A stretch of DNA of 64,000 nucleotides, from assembly GCA_014377845.1 (NCBI GenBank), contig JACMOV010000224.1:26404-90403 (forward strand). Reading direction: 5' to 3'. A program made the position numbers and the translations under genes. Source of the stretch: Herminiimonas sp. (GTDB taxonomy: Bacteria > Pseudomonadota > Gammaproteobacteria > Burkholderiales > Burkholderiaceae_D). Every line of letters starts with the position of its first letter. The first letter of the stretch is position 1. Under the pieces are notes generated by a model. That model did not search any database, was not told the origin of the DNA, and saw nothing but the letters and a program-made list of their open reading frames with translations. Positions 1 to 11,307 of this stretch are shown piece after piece.

Positions 1-276
1 ACTCGCGTGCGCCGCCTTCGCATGCAGGAAATCACCCAGGAACAGGATGTGTTCGACCGGATGCAGGTCCAGAAGCGCATCGACCGCATCGAGATTCTGC
101 GTGGTGGTCCCGGCCGGCACCGGCACACCGAGCGCCCGGAACGACGCCGCCTTCCCGAAATGGATATCGGCGATCGCGAGCAGCCGCTGCGCGGGCCAGT
201 ACAGGGCGCGCTGCGGCAGCAGGATCAGGACTTCGTCGGCGAGGGTGATGTGCATCGGGGGTGTAAGGGCAATCAT
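1..276 (-). CDS. pdeM: PdeM-like metallophosphoesterase (partial, 3' end outside window)
   Basis: The first 92 residues are visible; the rest lies beyond the left edge. The protein shows the calcineurin-like phosphoesterase motifs ADIHFGK (DxH, near residue 37) and FLGDFLHAK (GD motif, near residue 81). Placed 19 bp downstream of the helicase and co-directional with helicase, ligase and exonuclease genes, it matches the ligase-associated DNA damage response endonuclease PdeM, a metal-dependent nuclease/phosphodiesterase presumed to process DNA ends in the cytoplasm. The start ATG at 276 gives MIALTPPMHI; an in-frame ATG at 255 (MHITLADEV) is an equally plausible start. The catalytic C-terminal half cannot be checked here. 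Confidence 0.85.
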   Translation of the reverse strand, partial: MIALTPPMHITLADEVLILLPQRALYWPAQRLLAIADIHFGKAASFRALGVPVPAGTTTQNLDAVDALLDLHPVEHILFLGDFLHAKAAHAS

Positions 277-295
277 GACCGGGATGGGATGAATT

Positions 296-2916
<2,621 letters not shown>

Positions 2917-2920
<4 letters not shown>

Positions 2921-4536
2921 GCCAGCAGGCCCTTGAGCGTGTCGAGCGTGTCAGCTTCCTCGACCGGCTTGTCATCGCGGATGCGCAGCATGCGGGGAAA
3001 GCGCACTGCCACGCCTGCCTTGTGACGGCTCGACAGGGCGATGGCTTCGAAGCCGATTTCGAACACCATGCTCGGCTTGACGCTGCGCACCGGACCGAAT
3101 TTCTCGATGGTCGTCTTGCGGATCCTGGCGTCCACCTGGCCGATCTCGACATCGGTCAGGCCGGAGTACGCCTTGGTGAAAGGCACCAGGCGACGCTCGC
3201 CGGCGGCGTCCGTATCCCATACTGCGAAGGTGTAGTCGGTGTAGAGCGACGCCCTGCGGCCATGCCCGGCCTGGGCATAGATCAGCACCGCATCCACCGT
3301 GTAGGGATCGATTTTCCACTTCCACCAGGTACCGACATCCTTGGTGCGGCCGACGCCGTACTGCGCCGTCACGGCCTTGAGCATCATGCCTTCGACGCCG
3401 CGCTGGCGCGCGCTTTCGCGGATCGTCGCCAGCGCGCTCCAGTCGTCGGCCACGATCACCGGCGACAGGATCAGGCGATGCGAACCGACCGCGGCCACCA
3501 CTTGTTCCAGCAGCAACCGGCGCGCGCGCTGCGGCAGGGCGCGCAGGTCGGCGCCGTCGTGTTCGAGCAGATCGTAGGCGATCAGCACGGCGGGTAATTC
3601 AGCCTGCAGCCTGGCCGATACGGTCTTGCGTCCGATGCGTTTCTGCAGATCTGCGAAGGAGGCCGGGGCGTCGTTTTTCCAGATCAGGATTTCGCCGTCG
3701 ATCACGCAACCCTCCGGCAGTGCGATCGTGCTCAGGTCGGGAAAGCGGTCGGTGATCAGGTCCTCGCCGCGCGACCAGAGCCAGCTGCCGTGATCGCGCC
3801 GCACCAGCTGCGCGCGGATGCCGTCGTATTTCCATTCCGCCTGCCACTGGCCGATGTCGCCCAGGCTCGCCGGTTCGGCCTGCAGCGGATGCGCCAGGAA
3901 GAACGGATACGGCTGGCCACCGCGCTGCGCATGTTCGTCTGCCGATTGCGCGCTGATGAGCTGCGCGAAATGCGTGGCGGTCGGGCGCACGCCGCCGTCT
4001 GTCCATCCCATCAGGCGCTGCGCGATCAGCTTGCTGTCGACGCCGGCGACCACGCCCAGCGCACGCGTGACCAGCAGCCGCGAGACGCCGACCCGAAAGC
4101 CGCCGCCGATCAGCTTGACCAGCAGGAAGCGCTCGCGGCTGTCCAGCGCGTTCCAGAAGCCCGACAGCGCGGCGTGCACCACCTCGGGATCGGCGCCGCG
4201 CAGGGGTGCGATGCGCTCGGTCATCCAGGTCGCCAGTCCGATGTCGCTCACGTGTTGCGGCGGCGGCAGGATCAGCGCGATGGTTTCGGCGAGGTCGCCG
4301 ACCGCCTGATAACACTCTTCAAACAGCCAGTCGTCGATGGCGGCGAAGGCGATCGCATTTTCCCGCAGCAGCTTGGTCGGCACCGCCTGGCGCGGTTTGC
4401 CGCCTGCCAGAAAATACAGCGCCCATGCAGCATCGGTCGGCGGCGCATTGCGAAAGTAATTCTGCAGCGCGTCGAGCTTGCGGTTGGTTGACGTGGTGCC
4501 GTCAAGTTCGGCATACAGGCGCGCGAACTCACGCAT
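2917..4536 (-). CDS. ATP-dependent DNA ligase (ligase-associated repair cluster)
   Basis: Predicted ATP-dependent DNA ligase of 539 residues. The N-terminal alpha-helical DNA-binding region (about 1-200) is followed by the nucleotidyltransferase core with the adenylation motif KYDG (catalytic Lys236), EGMMLK, and the terminal WKWKID motif, then an OB-fold C-terminus. It seals nicks using ATP, separately from the NAD-dependent replicative LigA. The chosen start [11 protein letters not shown] at 4536 is the family's normal N-terminus and overlaps the upstream exonuclease stop by 8 bp; its own stop overlaps the helicase GTG. An upstream ATG at 4617 would add 27 basic residues from within the exonuclease gene and is not used. 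Confidence 0.93.
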
Positions 4537-5554
4537 CGGCTGGTGCCGCAGTTTGCACGACCTCGTTCCCGTCCTCGGCGCCGTATTCGGTTTCGAACGC
4601 GCCGGCCTCCAGCCCATTTTGCTGCAGCCAGCGCACCATGGTCGGAATCTGCCCGTGCGTGACGATCACCCGCGGCGCGCCCGATGCGCCGATCGCCTGC
4701 ATCAGGCCGGGCCAGTCGGCATGGTCCGACAGCACGAAGCCGCGGTCGACGCTGCGCCGTCGCCGCGCGCCGCGCACCTGCATCCAGCCGCTGGCGAAGG
4801 CGTCGCTGTAGTCACCGAAACGCTTGATCCACGGCGAGCCACCGGCCGAGGGCGGCGCGATCACCAATGCCCGCTTGAACAGGGCCTTGTCGCTGACTTC
4901 GGTTGCCAGCAAGGTCGGCGGCAGGACCACGCCCGCTTCGCGATAGACCTGGTTCAACGGTTCTGCTGCGCCATGGCAGATGATCGGTCCGATCGTCGCG
5001 TCGATGCCGTGCAGGATGCGCTGCGCCTTGCCGAACGAATAGCAGTACAGCACGCTGGCGCGGCCTTGTTCGGCATTGGCGCGCCACCAGTCGTTGATCT
5101 CGCTGAAAATGTCAGCCTGCGCCTTCCAGCGGTAGATCGGCATGCCGAAGGTCGATTCGGTGATGAAGGTGTCGCAGCGCACCGGCTCGAACGGCGCGCA
5201 GGTGCCGTCGGCTTCGACCTTGTAGTCGCCCGATGCGACCCAGACCTCGCCCTTGTATTCCATGCGGACCTGGGCCGAACCCAGCACATGGCCGGCCGGA
5301 TGCAGGGAAATCGTCACGCCGTTGTGGATGACCGTCTGGCCGTAATCGATGGCGTCGAGCGTGATCTCGCCCAGCCGCGCGCGCAGGATGCCGGCGCCGG
5401 GCGCCGCAGCCAGGTAGTGACCGTGTCCTGTGCGCGCATGGTCGGCATGCGCATGCGTGATCACCGCGCGCTCGACCGGCCGCCACGGATCGATGTAGAA
5501 GCGGCCCGGCACGCAATACAAGCCTTCCTTGCGGACGACGACGAGATCGGTCAT
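4529..5554 (-). CDS. Ligase-associated metallo-beta-lactamase-fold exonuclease
   Basis: Protein of 341 residues with the metallo-beta-lactamase signature HAHADH (34-39), later ASGDYK, and a C-terminal beta-CASP-like region with VTHG, as in the SNM1/Artemis-like exonucleases of ligase-associated repair clusters. It probably trims DNA ends before ligation. It is the first gene of the four-gene minus-strand operon exonuclease-ligase-helicase-pdeM, with overlapping junctions. The start MTDLVVVRKEG at 5554 fits family length; an upstream ATG at 5731 would add 59 arginine-rich residues overlapping the neighbouring kinase gene in another frame and is rejected. Confidence 0.92.
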   Translation of the reverse strand: MTDLVVVRKEGLYCVPGRFYIDPWRPVERAVITHAHADHARTGHGHYLAAAPGAGILRARLGEITLDAIDYGQTVIHNGVTISLHPAGHVLGSAQVRMEYKGEVWVASGDYKVEADGTCAPFEPVRCDTFITESTFGMPIYRWKAQADIFSEINDWWRANAEQGRASVLYCYSFGKAQRILHGIDATIGPIICHGAAEPLNQVYREAGVVLPPTLLATEVSDKALFKRALVIAPPSAGGSPWIKRFGDYSDAFASGWMQVRGARRRRSVDRGFVLSDHADWPGLMQAIGASGAPRVIVTHGQIPTMVRWLQQNGLEAGAFETEYGAEDGNEVVQTAAPADA

Positions 5555-5600
5555 GCGATTTTTCAGTAGATGAAACGGATAATGAAGCGGTCGGTGCGGC

Positions 5601-6785
5601 TCAGCGTGGCGACGGCGCCGTCGCGGCCAGCGGGATCCGGATCGCCACCGTGGTCCCGCCGGTCGGGTTGCCGCGGATCGCGATATGCCCGCCGAGGAAG
5701 GCGGCGCGTTCATGCAATCCACGCAGGCCATAGGTTACCGTGTTGTGCAATCGTTCGTCGGCGATGCCCACGCCGTCGTCGCGCACGATCAGCGCAAGCT
5801 GGTCTTCGTCGATGTCGAGGATCACCTCGACCGCGGTGGCCTGTGCGTGCTTGGCGACGTTATTGAGGACTTCCTGCAGCATCCGGTACAGCGCGATGTC
5901 GAGCCTGCCATCCATCGGCAGCTCTTCATCGGGCAGGCTGGGCCGGCAGGCCAGCCCGGACTGTTCGCCGAATTCGGCCAGCAGGTCGCCGATCGCGGTC
6001 TTCAGGCCGAACAGGTCGAGCATCGTCGGCCGCAGGCTGGTCTGCATGCGGCGGGTGCTGGCCACGACTTCGGCCAGCAGCGACTGGATCTTCGCCTTGC
6101 GCACCCGCCATTTTTCTTCATCAGGAAAGAGCACGTAGGCGCCCTGCAGGTGCATCGACAGCGAGGTCAGGGTCGCGCCCATGTCGTCGTGGAGCTCGCG
6201 GGCGATGGCGCGTTTTTCTTCTTCGCGAATGGTTTCGATGTGGTTGGTCAGTTCGCGCAGCGCGGCGGTGCGTTCGGCGATGGTGGCTTCGAGCTGCAGT
6301 TCGCGCGCCCGCAGCGAGTCCTCCGCCAGCTTGCGTGCGGTGATGTCGGTGCTGATGCCGATCACGCCCAGCAGCTGCCCATCGCTGCCGTACCAGGGCG
6401 ATTTCGTGGTCGAGTAGGTGCGCACGCCTCCCGGCAAATGCAGGGTCTGCTCCAGCGTGACCGGCCGGCGCCCTTCCATCACGCGGCGGTCGTCACGATC
6501 GATGCGGTCGGCGTCTTCCTGGCGCGCAAACAGCGCCCGGCTCTTGCCGCCCATCGCCGCCTCATGTGTCCGGCCGAGCTGTTGCAGCGCGGCGGGATTG
6601 GCGAACAGCAGTTCGCCCTCGACATTTTTGACGAAGATCAGGTCGTTGGTGTTGTCGCTCACGGCAATCAGCAAGGCGCCGACGGTCAGCGGGTCGTGTT
6701 GAGTCGACGGCAAGGGCGCTCCTGTTGCGTCGTGGTTGCAAAAATAAGGCGAGGCCGCCGGAAGCGGTTCGGTGCAGACTACCAT
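5601..6785 (-). CDS. PAS-domain sensor histidine kinase (NarL-partner type)
   Basis: Soluble-looking sensor kinase of 394 residues. A PAS domain with PAC tail (about 35-150, ending GISTDITARK) is followed by a short coiled coil and a HisKA_3 dimerisation domain with the phospho-acceptor His199 in ARELHDDMGA, then a HATPase domain with DDGVGIAD and YGLRGLHERA. HisKA_3 kinases normally pair with LuxR/NarL-type response regulators, but none is encoded next to it, so it is an orphan here. No membrane segment is visible, suggesting a cytoplasmic signal such as redox state or a ligand. It lies divergently from yegD with about 77 bp between the starts. Confidence 0.9.
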   Translation of the reverse strand: MVVCTEPLPAASPYFCNHDATGAPLPSTQHDPLTVGALLIAVSDNTNDLIFVKNVEGELLFANPAALQQLGRTHEAAMGGKSRALFARQEDADRIDRDDRRVMEGRRPVTLEQTLHLPGGVRTYSTTKSPWYGSDGQLLGVIGISTDITARKLAEDSLRARELQLEATIAERTAALRELTNHIETIREEEKRAIARELHDDMGATLTSLSMHLQGAYVLFPDEEKWRVRKAKIQSLLAEVVASTRRMQTSLRPTMLDLFGLKTAIGDLLAEFGEQSGLACRPSLPDEELPMDGRLDIALYRMLQEVLNNVAKHAQATAVEVILDIDEDQLALIVRDDGVGIADERLHNTVTYGLRGLHERAAFLGGHIAIRGNPTGGTTVAIRIPLAATAPSPR

Positions 6786-6862
6786 AGACAGCCAAGGCCA
6801 AAATGGCGGTGGGTCGCATTACAAAATGACAGCTGTCGCGCAGTGAAGACGCCCGATGGCAT

Positions 6863-8191
6863 ATGATGGCGACCGTTCACAGAAGCCCAGACATGATGAA
6901 ATCCGAAGCATCCCCGGCCGCATCTCCGCTTGCATCCTCGGCGGCACACGCCTGCGGCGTCGACTTCGGCACCTCGAATTCGACCGTCGGCTGGAGTCGG
7001 CCCGGCCAGAGCGCCATGCTGGCGCTGGAAGACGGCAAGACCACGCTACCGTCGGTGGTGTTCTTCAATGCCGATGAAGACGCGGTCTACTTCGGGCGCG
7101 CCGCACTGGCAAATTACCTGGTGGGCTACGAAGGCCGGCTGATGCGCTCGCTCAAGAGCCTGCTCGGCACCAGCCTGATCGACGGCCAGACCGAGGTCAT
7201 GGGCCGCGCCCTGCCGTTTCGCACCCTGCTGGCGCAATTCCATGGCGAGCTGAAACGCCGCGCCGAACTGGCCGCCGGCCGCAGCTTCGATAGCGCCGTG
7301 CTCGGTCGGCCGGTACATTTCGTCGATGGCGACGCGGAGGCTGACCAGAAGGCCGAAGACACCCTGGCCGAGATCGCCGAGGAAGCCGGCTACCGCCACA
7401 TCGAATTCCAGTACGAACCGATCGCCGCCGCGTTCGCCTACGAGGCGACCATCGACCGCGAGGAACTGGTGCTGGTGGCCGACATTGGCGGCGGCACCTC
7501 GGATTTTTCGCTGATCCGGCTCTCGCCCGAGCGCGCCCGGTGCGACGAACGGCACGACGACATTCTCGCCAGCGCCGGCGTCCACGTCGGCGGCACCGAC
7601 TTCGACAAGTACCTGAGCCTGACCACCGTCATGCCGCTATTGGGCATGGGCTCGCTGCTCAAGAACGGCAGCGAAGTGCCGTCGAGTTACTACTTCAACC
7701 TGGCGACCTGGCACACCATCAACCTCGCATACACGCAAAAAATCTGGAGCCAGTTGCAGGACGTACTGCGCGACGCCGCCGAGCGCGACCGCCTGGAGCG
7801 CCTGCTCGACCTGGTGCGGCAGCGCGCCGGACATTGGCTGGCGATTCGCATGGAAGAAGGCAAGATCGGCTTGTCCGACGCCGCCACCATCGCCTTGCCG
7901 CTGGAGCGCCTGGCGGGCGCGCCGACGCTGGCGCTGACCCGCAGCGGCTTCGATCACGCGATCGGCCATCTGGTGGAAAAGGTCGCTGACACGGTGGACG
8001 GACTGCTGACAGACGCCGGCGTGCGTGCTGGCGACATCGATACCGTGTTCTTCACCGGCGGCTCGAGCGGCGTGCCGCTGCTGCGCGAAACCATCAGTGC
8101 GCTGCTGCCGGCGGCGCGCTCGGTCGAAGGCGATCTGTTCGGCAGCATCGGCGCCGGCCTCGCGCTCGACGCGCTGCGCAAGTTTGGCTGA
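6863..8191 (+). CDS. yegD: Hsp70-family protein, YegD-like
   Basis: Protein of 442 residues with the actin/Hsp70 ATPase fold: phosphate-1 motif GVDFGTSNSTVG (32-43), phosphate-2 motif DIGGGTSDFS (207-216) and a VFFTGGSSGVP adenosine motif near residue 405. The peptide-binding domain of DnaK is missing, which is typical of YegD, a stand-alone Hsp70-like protein of unknown client. The start is uncertain: ATGs at 6863, 6866, 6893 and 6896 are all in frame and none has a strong ribosome-binding site; homology starts only at about residue 31. It is followed 7 bp later by tag, so the two are probably co-transcribed. Confidence 0.88.
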   Translation: MMATVHRSPDMMKSEASPAASPLASSAAHACGVDFGTSNSTVGWSRPGQSAMLALEDGKTTLPSVVFFNADEDAVYFGRAALANYLVGYEGRLMRSLKSLLGTSLIDGQTEVMGRALPFRTLLAQFHGELKRRAELAAGRSFDSAVLGRPVHFVDGDAEADQKAEDTLAEIAEEAGYRHIEFQYEPIAAAFAYEATIDREELVLVADIGGGTSDFSLIRLSPERARCDERHDDILASAGVHVGGTDFDKYLSLTTVMPLLGMGSLLKNGSEVPSSYYFNLATWHTINLAYTQKIWSQLQDVLRDAAERDRLERLLDLVRQRAGHWLAIRMEEGKIGLSDAATIALPLERLAGAPTLALTRSGFDHAIGHLVEKVADTVDGLLTDAGVRAGDIDTVFFTGGSSGVPLLRETISALLPAARSVEGDLFGSIGAGLALDALRKFG

Positions 8192-8198
8192 GTCCGGC

Positions 8199-8810
8199 AT
8201 GACGACGCCCGCTTCGTCACCGGTTCGCTGCCGCTGGGCCAATCCGGCCAATCCGCTGTATCTGCATTATCACGACCACGAGTGGGGCGTGCCCTGCCAC
8301 GAGGAGCGCACCCTGTTCGAAATGCTCAACCTCGAAGGCGCGCAGGCTGGCTTGTCGTGGGAAACCATCCTCAACAAGCGGGCGCACTATGCCCGCGTCT
8401 TCGATGATTGGGACGCGGTCAGGATCGCGGCTTATGACGATGCCAAGGTTGCCGAACTTCTGATGGACCCCGGCATCGTGCGCAACCGTCTCAAGGTCGC
8501 TGCCACGATCACCAATGCGCAGGCCTATCTGCGGTTGTGCGAGAGCAGTGGTGGCCTGGCGACGTTTCTCTGGCCTTACGTCGGCGGCTCGCCGATCCGC
8601 AATGCCTGGACCGCTGCCACGACGCCCACAAGTACGCCGCTGTCGGACCGCATCTCGAAGGATCTGAAGGCGCGCGGCTTCAAGTTCATCGGCTCGACCA
8701 TCGTCTACGCCTACATGCAGTCGATGGGCATCGTCAACGACCACAGCGTCGATTGCTTCTGCCACGCTGCCGGCGGCGCACACGGACCACATCGGCCGCA
8801 CGACACCTGA
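8199..8810 (+). CDS. tag: DNA-3-methyladenine glycosylase I
   Basis: Protein of 203 residues that excises 3-methyladenine from alkylated DNA. It carries the Tag signatures YHDHEWGVP (24-32), EGAQAGLSWETIL (46-58) and the C-terminal NDHSVDCFCH. The zinc site of the family can be assembled from Cys11, His25 and the C-terminal His/Cys pair. The start ATG at 8199 lies 7 bp after the yegD stop, implying one transcript. A hairpin terminator follows within 10 bp of the stop codon. The last 15 or so residues (AAGGAHGPHRPHDT) are a non-conserved tail. Confidence 0.95.
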   Translation: MTTPASSPVRCRWANPANPLYLHYHDHEWGVPCHEERTLFEMLNLEGAQAGLSWETILNKRAHYARVFDDWDAVRIAAYDDAKVAELLMDPGIVRNRLKVAATITNAQAYLRLCESSGGLATFLWPYVGGSPIRNAWTAATTPTSTPLSDRISKDLKARGFKFIGSTIVYAYMQSMGIVNDHSVDCFCHAAGGAHGPHRPHDT

Positions 8811-8813
8811 ACG

Positions 8814-8841
8814 CAAAAAAAGCGCCGGAGCGCTTTGTTTT
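8814..8841. terminator. Bidirectional intrinsic terminator between tag and the OmpA-family gene
   Basis: A perfect 7-bp stem AAAGCGC/GCGCTTT (8819-8825 with 8830-8836, loop CGGA) is flanked by an A-run on the left and TTTGTTTT on the right. It can therefore stop the tag transcript on the plus strand and the OmpA-family transcript on the minus strand. Confidence 0.85.
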
Positions 8842-8855
8842 AAATTGCCGGATTC

Positions 8856-8889
8856 GTCGATCCGGCCGGAGGTGCCGGCCCGGATCGAC
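8856..8889. terminator. Long GC-rich hairpin downstream of the OmpA-family gene
   Basis: A near-perfect inverted repeat pairs GTCGATCCGGCCGG with its complement around the loop AGGTG, interrupted by one extra C. It lies 11 bp after the OmpA-family stop codon. It lacks its own U-tract, so it may protect the mRNA 3' end or act together with the terminator at 8814-8841. Confidence 0.55.
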
Positions 8890-8900
8890 TTGTTCCGCTG

Positions 8901-9929
8901 TTACTGCACCTTGCGTTCGATCGTGATCTGCTCGACTTCGACGCGACGGTTAGGCTCGAGGCACTTGATCAGTGCGGCCATTTTCTTTTCGGTGCACTCG
9001 ACGACCGGGTTGGCTTCACCTTTGCCAACCGCCGTCAGACGCGAACCGTCGATACCCTTGCCGACCAGATAAGCCTTCACGGCGTTTGCGCGACGCTCCG
9101 ACAGTTTCTGATTGTACTTGTCCGAACCGATGCGATCGGTGTAGCCGGTGACCACGATGTTGTTCACACCCGGGTTGTCAGACAGGACGCCAGCGATCTC
9201 GTCGAGTTTCGCCTGTGGGCCACGCAGTTCGGCGCGGTCGAATTCGAACAGTTCAGTGGCCGACATCGTCACTTTTTCAAAGCGTGGTGCTGGCGGCGGT
9301 GGTGGCGGTGCCGGTGCTGGCATCGGCGCCGGCATTGGCATCGGTGCTGCTGCGACGGCCACGGGTGCAGGCGGCTGCTTGTCGAAGTAGTAGTTCAGGC
9401 CGACCGTGATGTAGGTGTTGCTGCCGCTGTGCGAATTGAAACCGCTGTCGCGCAGATAGCCGTGTGTACGGCGTACGTCAGCCTGCATCGACCACTGGTC
9501 GCTGAAAGCGTACTGAAAACCGGCGCCAGCGGCCAGGTAGGGCGATGTCTTCGAGATTTCGCCACGTGCCGTGTTGCCCTTGTCATATTCCGCGCCGATA
9601 CCGGCCAGCAGAAACGGACGGAAAGCCGAACGCGAGAACATGTACAGCGCGTCCACGCCCAGGGTGTCTTGCTGATAACGTGTGCCATTGCCGCGTGCAC
9701 GGGCGTAGGTTGCGCCGAGCTGCATGTCCCAAGCCGGGCTCAACACCTTGCCGAACTTCAGGCCAACGCCTTGGCCGCGGTGGTCGGTGCCAAACACCGA
9801 ATCCGGGTCCATCGAATTCAGGCTCGGCATGATGTACCACGATGGGTAGTACGACATGGCTTGCGCCATCGCGCCGGATGCGCAGCCCAGCAGTGCAGCC
9901 GCGACGGCCAGTTTCATTACTTTGTTCAT
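8901..9929 (-). CDS. OmpA-family outer-membrane protein
   Basis: Protein of 342 residues. A signal peptide (1-22, cleavage after AMA) precedes a predicted eight-stranded beta-barrel of the OmpA_b-brl type (about 25-185), a proline-rich hinge (about 190-222, alternating Pro/Ala/Met) and a C-terminal OmpA-like peptidoglycan-binding domain (about 225-335) with LFEFDRAEL, GYTDRIGSDKYNQKLSERRA and the terminal NRRVEVE. It tethers the outer membrane to the cell wall. A Cys at residue 16 sits in a poor lipobox (LLGC), so signal peptidase I processing is preferred. A GAGGG ribosome-binding site precedes ATG 9929. It is monocistronic, with about 210 bp upstream for its promoter. Confidence 0.93.
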   Translation of the reverse strand: MNKVMKLAVAAALLGCASGAMAQAMSYYPSWYIMPSLNSMDPDSVFGTDHRGQGVGLKFGKVLSPAWDMQLGATYARARGNGTRYQQDTLGVDALYMFSRSAFRPFLLAGIGAEYDKGNTARGEISKTSPYLAAGAGFQYAFSDQWSMQADVRRTHGYLRDSGFNSHSGSNTYITVGLNYYFDKQPPAPVAVAAAPMPMPAPMPAPAPPPPPPAPRFEKVTMSATELFEFDRAELRGPQAKLDEIAGVLSDNPGVNNIVVTGYTDRIGSDKYNQKLSERRANAVKAYLVGKGIDGSRLTAVGKGEANPVVECTEKKMAALIKCLEPNRRVEVEQITIERKVQ

Positions 9930-10142
9930 TGTCAGCCCTCAGGATAAAAATCGGTAACGCTTGACGCTGCATGCAAGTTGCCGCAAGTCACGTTAGGTCG
10001 AAGCGTATCGAGCTTCCCGGCCCCGTTCTGTTCGGTAACGAACCTTGCGGGAACGATTGACGACTCTTTAACAAACGAATGGATTGAATGGTGCGGAACG
10101 CTCTGTATTGTTGTTTAAATGGGGCGTTGCGCCAGCATGCAT

Positions 10143-10637
10143 CTACGATTTGCGTGTGCGGCGCTTCGGCGCGAGCAACGTGCCGCGGCATCCCGGCTTG
10201 CCGCAACGGCAGGCGTAGGCGCGCTTGAGCGCCGCCGTGTAGCGCTCTTCCAGCACCAGGCCATAGTCGTAGTTCAGTTCTTCGCCGCGGGCGATGTCGC
10301 ACAGGGCATGGATGTAAATTCTGCCGTCTTCTTCGCGTGCTTCGCAATTCGGCTCGCAGCAATGATTGATCCAGCGCGCATCGTTGCCGTTGCGTCCGCC
10401 GTCGATCACGCGGCCGTCTTCCAGGCTGAACAGGAACGTGTGGTTGGAATCGTCGTCACGTGCCGCCGCATCGATGCAGGCGAGGTCGTAATCGATGCGG
10501 TCGCCGCCGTATTCGATGATCAGCGCTCCGGCCCGGATCTTGCGACGGGCAAAGACACCGCGGCCGTGGACAGGAGAATTCTTGACCCGATATGGCGGGT
10601 TGTTCAGGTCATCGGTGGGCGCGGCGGAGAGGGTCAT
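10143..10637 (-). CDS. SET-domain protein-lysine methyltransferase
   Basis: Small protein of 164 residues consisting almost entirely of a SET domain: HGRGVFARRKI (24-34), RWINHCCEPNCE (88-99), EELNYDYG (119-126) and a post-SET cysteine cluster ACRCGKPGC (142-150) that binds zinc with a Cys in the NHCCEPNC segment. SET proteins transfer methyl groups from S-adenosylmethionine to lysines; the bacterial substrate is unknown. The start MTLSAAPTDD at 10637 is preferred over an upstream ATG at 10718, which would add 27 low-similarity residues. It has no operon partner. The complete motif set argues for an active enzyme. Confidence 0.88.
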   Translation of the reverse strand: MTLSAAPTDDLNNPPYRVKNSPVHGRGVFARRKIRAGALIIEYGGDRIDYDLACIDAAARDDDSNHTFLFSLEDGRVIDGGRNGNDARWINHCCEPNCEAREEDGRIYIHALCDIARGEELNYDYGLVLEERYTAALKRAYACRCGKPGCRGTLLAPKRRTRKS

Positions 10638-11307
10638 TGGCGTTGGGTGGTGAAGTCGAAACAGACCGGATGCACCCGGACGATGGGCCGTGCCGCAACG
10701 GTGCGGAGGGCATCGCATTTTGCCACATGGGCAATCCGCTCTTGCGGCACGTGCGCGCTAAATTTTTACAAGCCGTCAACCGAGTGCGCTGCTTCTGCGT
10801 CAGTAATGAACAAACCGGTGCATTCGATGCTCTTACTTGGTGAAGCATGTAATGCGCCGAGGCGGGTTTCGATATTCGGCGTTGCACGCAACAGCAGCAA
10901 CATGCGACTACACCGCAACCCGAAACATCGTCCCGGTCAGAAAATGCGGGCGTCGATCGTTTGCGCCGGGTGCGAAATTGCGGCGATGTCGATGCGCGTG
11001 TGATAGCCAAAACCAGCAAGCGGCCGCAGTTGCATGCGTCGCGACACGGTCGAAAAGATGCAGATGTTTCAACATTGATAGTTACATGATGTAACGCCTG
11101 TTGTGGCGCTCATTCGGAAGCCTATAAACAGGCGTGGTGCAGAGTGTGGCGTGCCTGCACTTAAAATTTTTTTGCCGCACAATATGCAAGGCGGATGCAA
11201 AAGATTGCGCGTATTATTTCCTTGCGGGGTGGAAATCTTGGCAGCAAATTCCATCCTCCGTTAGCGACTGCCAGCGATCGTCAGATCAATGCAAAGGACA
11301 GCTCCAC
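10638..11307. other. 670-bp intergenic leader upstream of prkA
   Basis: I find no credible gene in this stretch. It contains a 9-bp inverted repeat GTGCCGCAA/TTGCGGCAC (10690-10698 and 10742-10750) near the SET-gene start and a cluster of palindromes 170-230 bp before the prkA start. It is long enough for more than one promoter, or an unrecognised small RNA. Confidence 0.5.
11081..11135. promoter_or_regulatory. Palindrome cluster upstream of prkA (candidate operator)
   Basis: A perfect 15-bp palindrome GTTACATGATGTAAC spans 11081-11095. It abuts a second inverted repeat, ACGCCTGTT at 11094-11102 with AACAGGCGT at 11127-11135. The first has the form of a dimeric repressor or activator site, while the second could also be an RNA hairpin. 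The regulator is not identified. Confidence 0.45.

Noticed and set aside
5555-5731. N-terminal extension of the exonuclease
   Set aside because: The extra 59 residues overlap the kinase gene in another frame and are Arg-rich, unlike the family N-terminus.
9170-9400. Glycine/alanine-rich plus-strand open frames opposite the OmpA-family hinge
   Set aside because: They are produced by the proline codons of the hinge read on the opposite strand.
11140-11165. TGGCGTGCCTGC as a sigma-54 promoter before prkA
   Set aside because: GG and GC are only 9 bp apart instead of 12.
11134-11307. Upstream start for PrkA
   Set aside because: The added 58 residues are Cys-rich leader sequence with no family similarity; MKIFDNYAARY at 11308 is the normal start.
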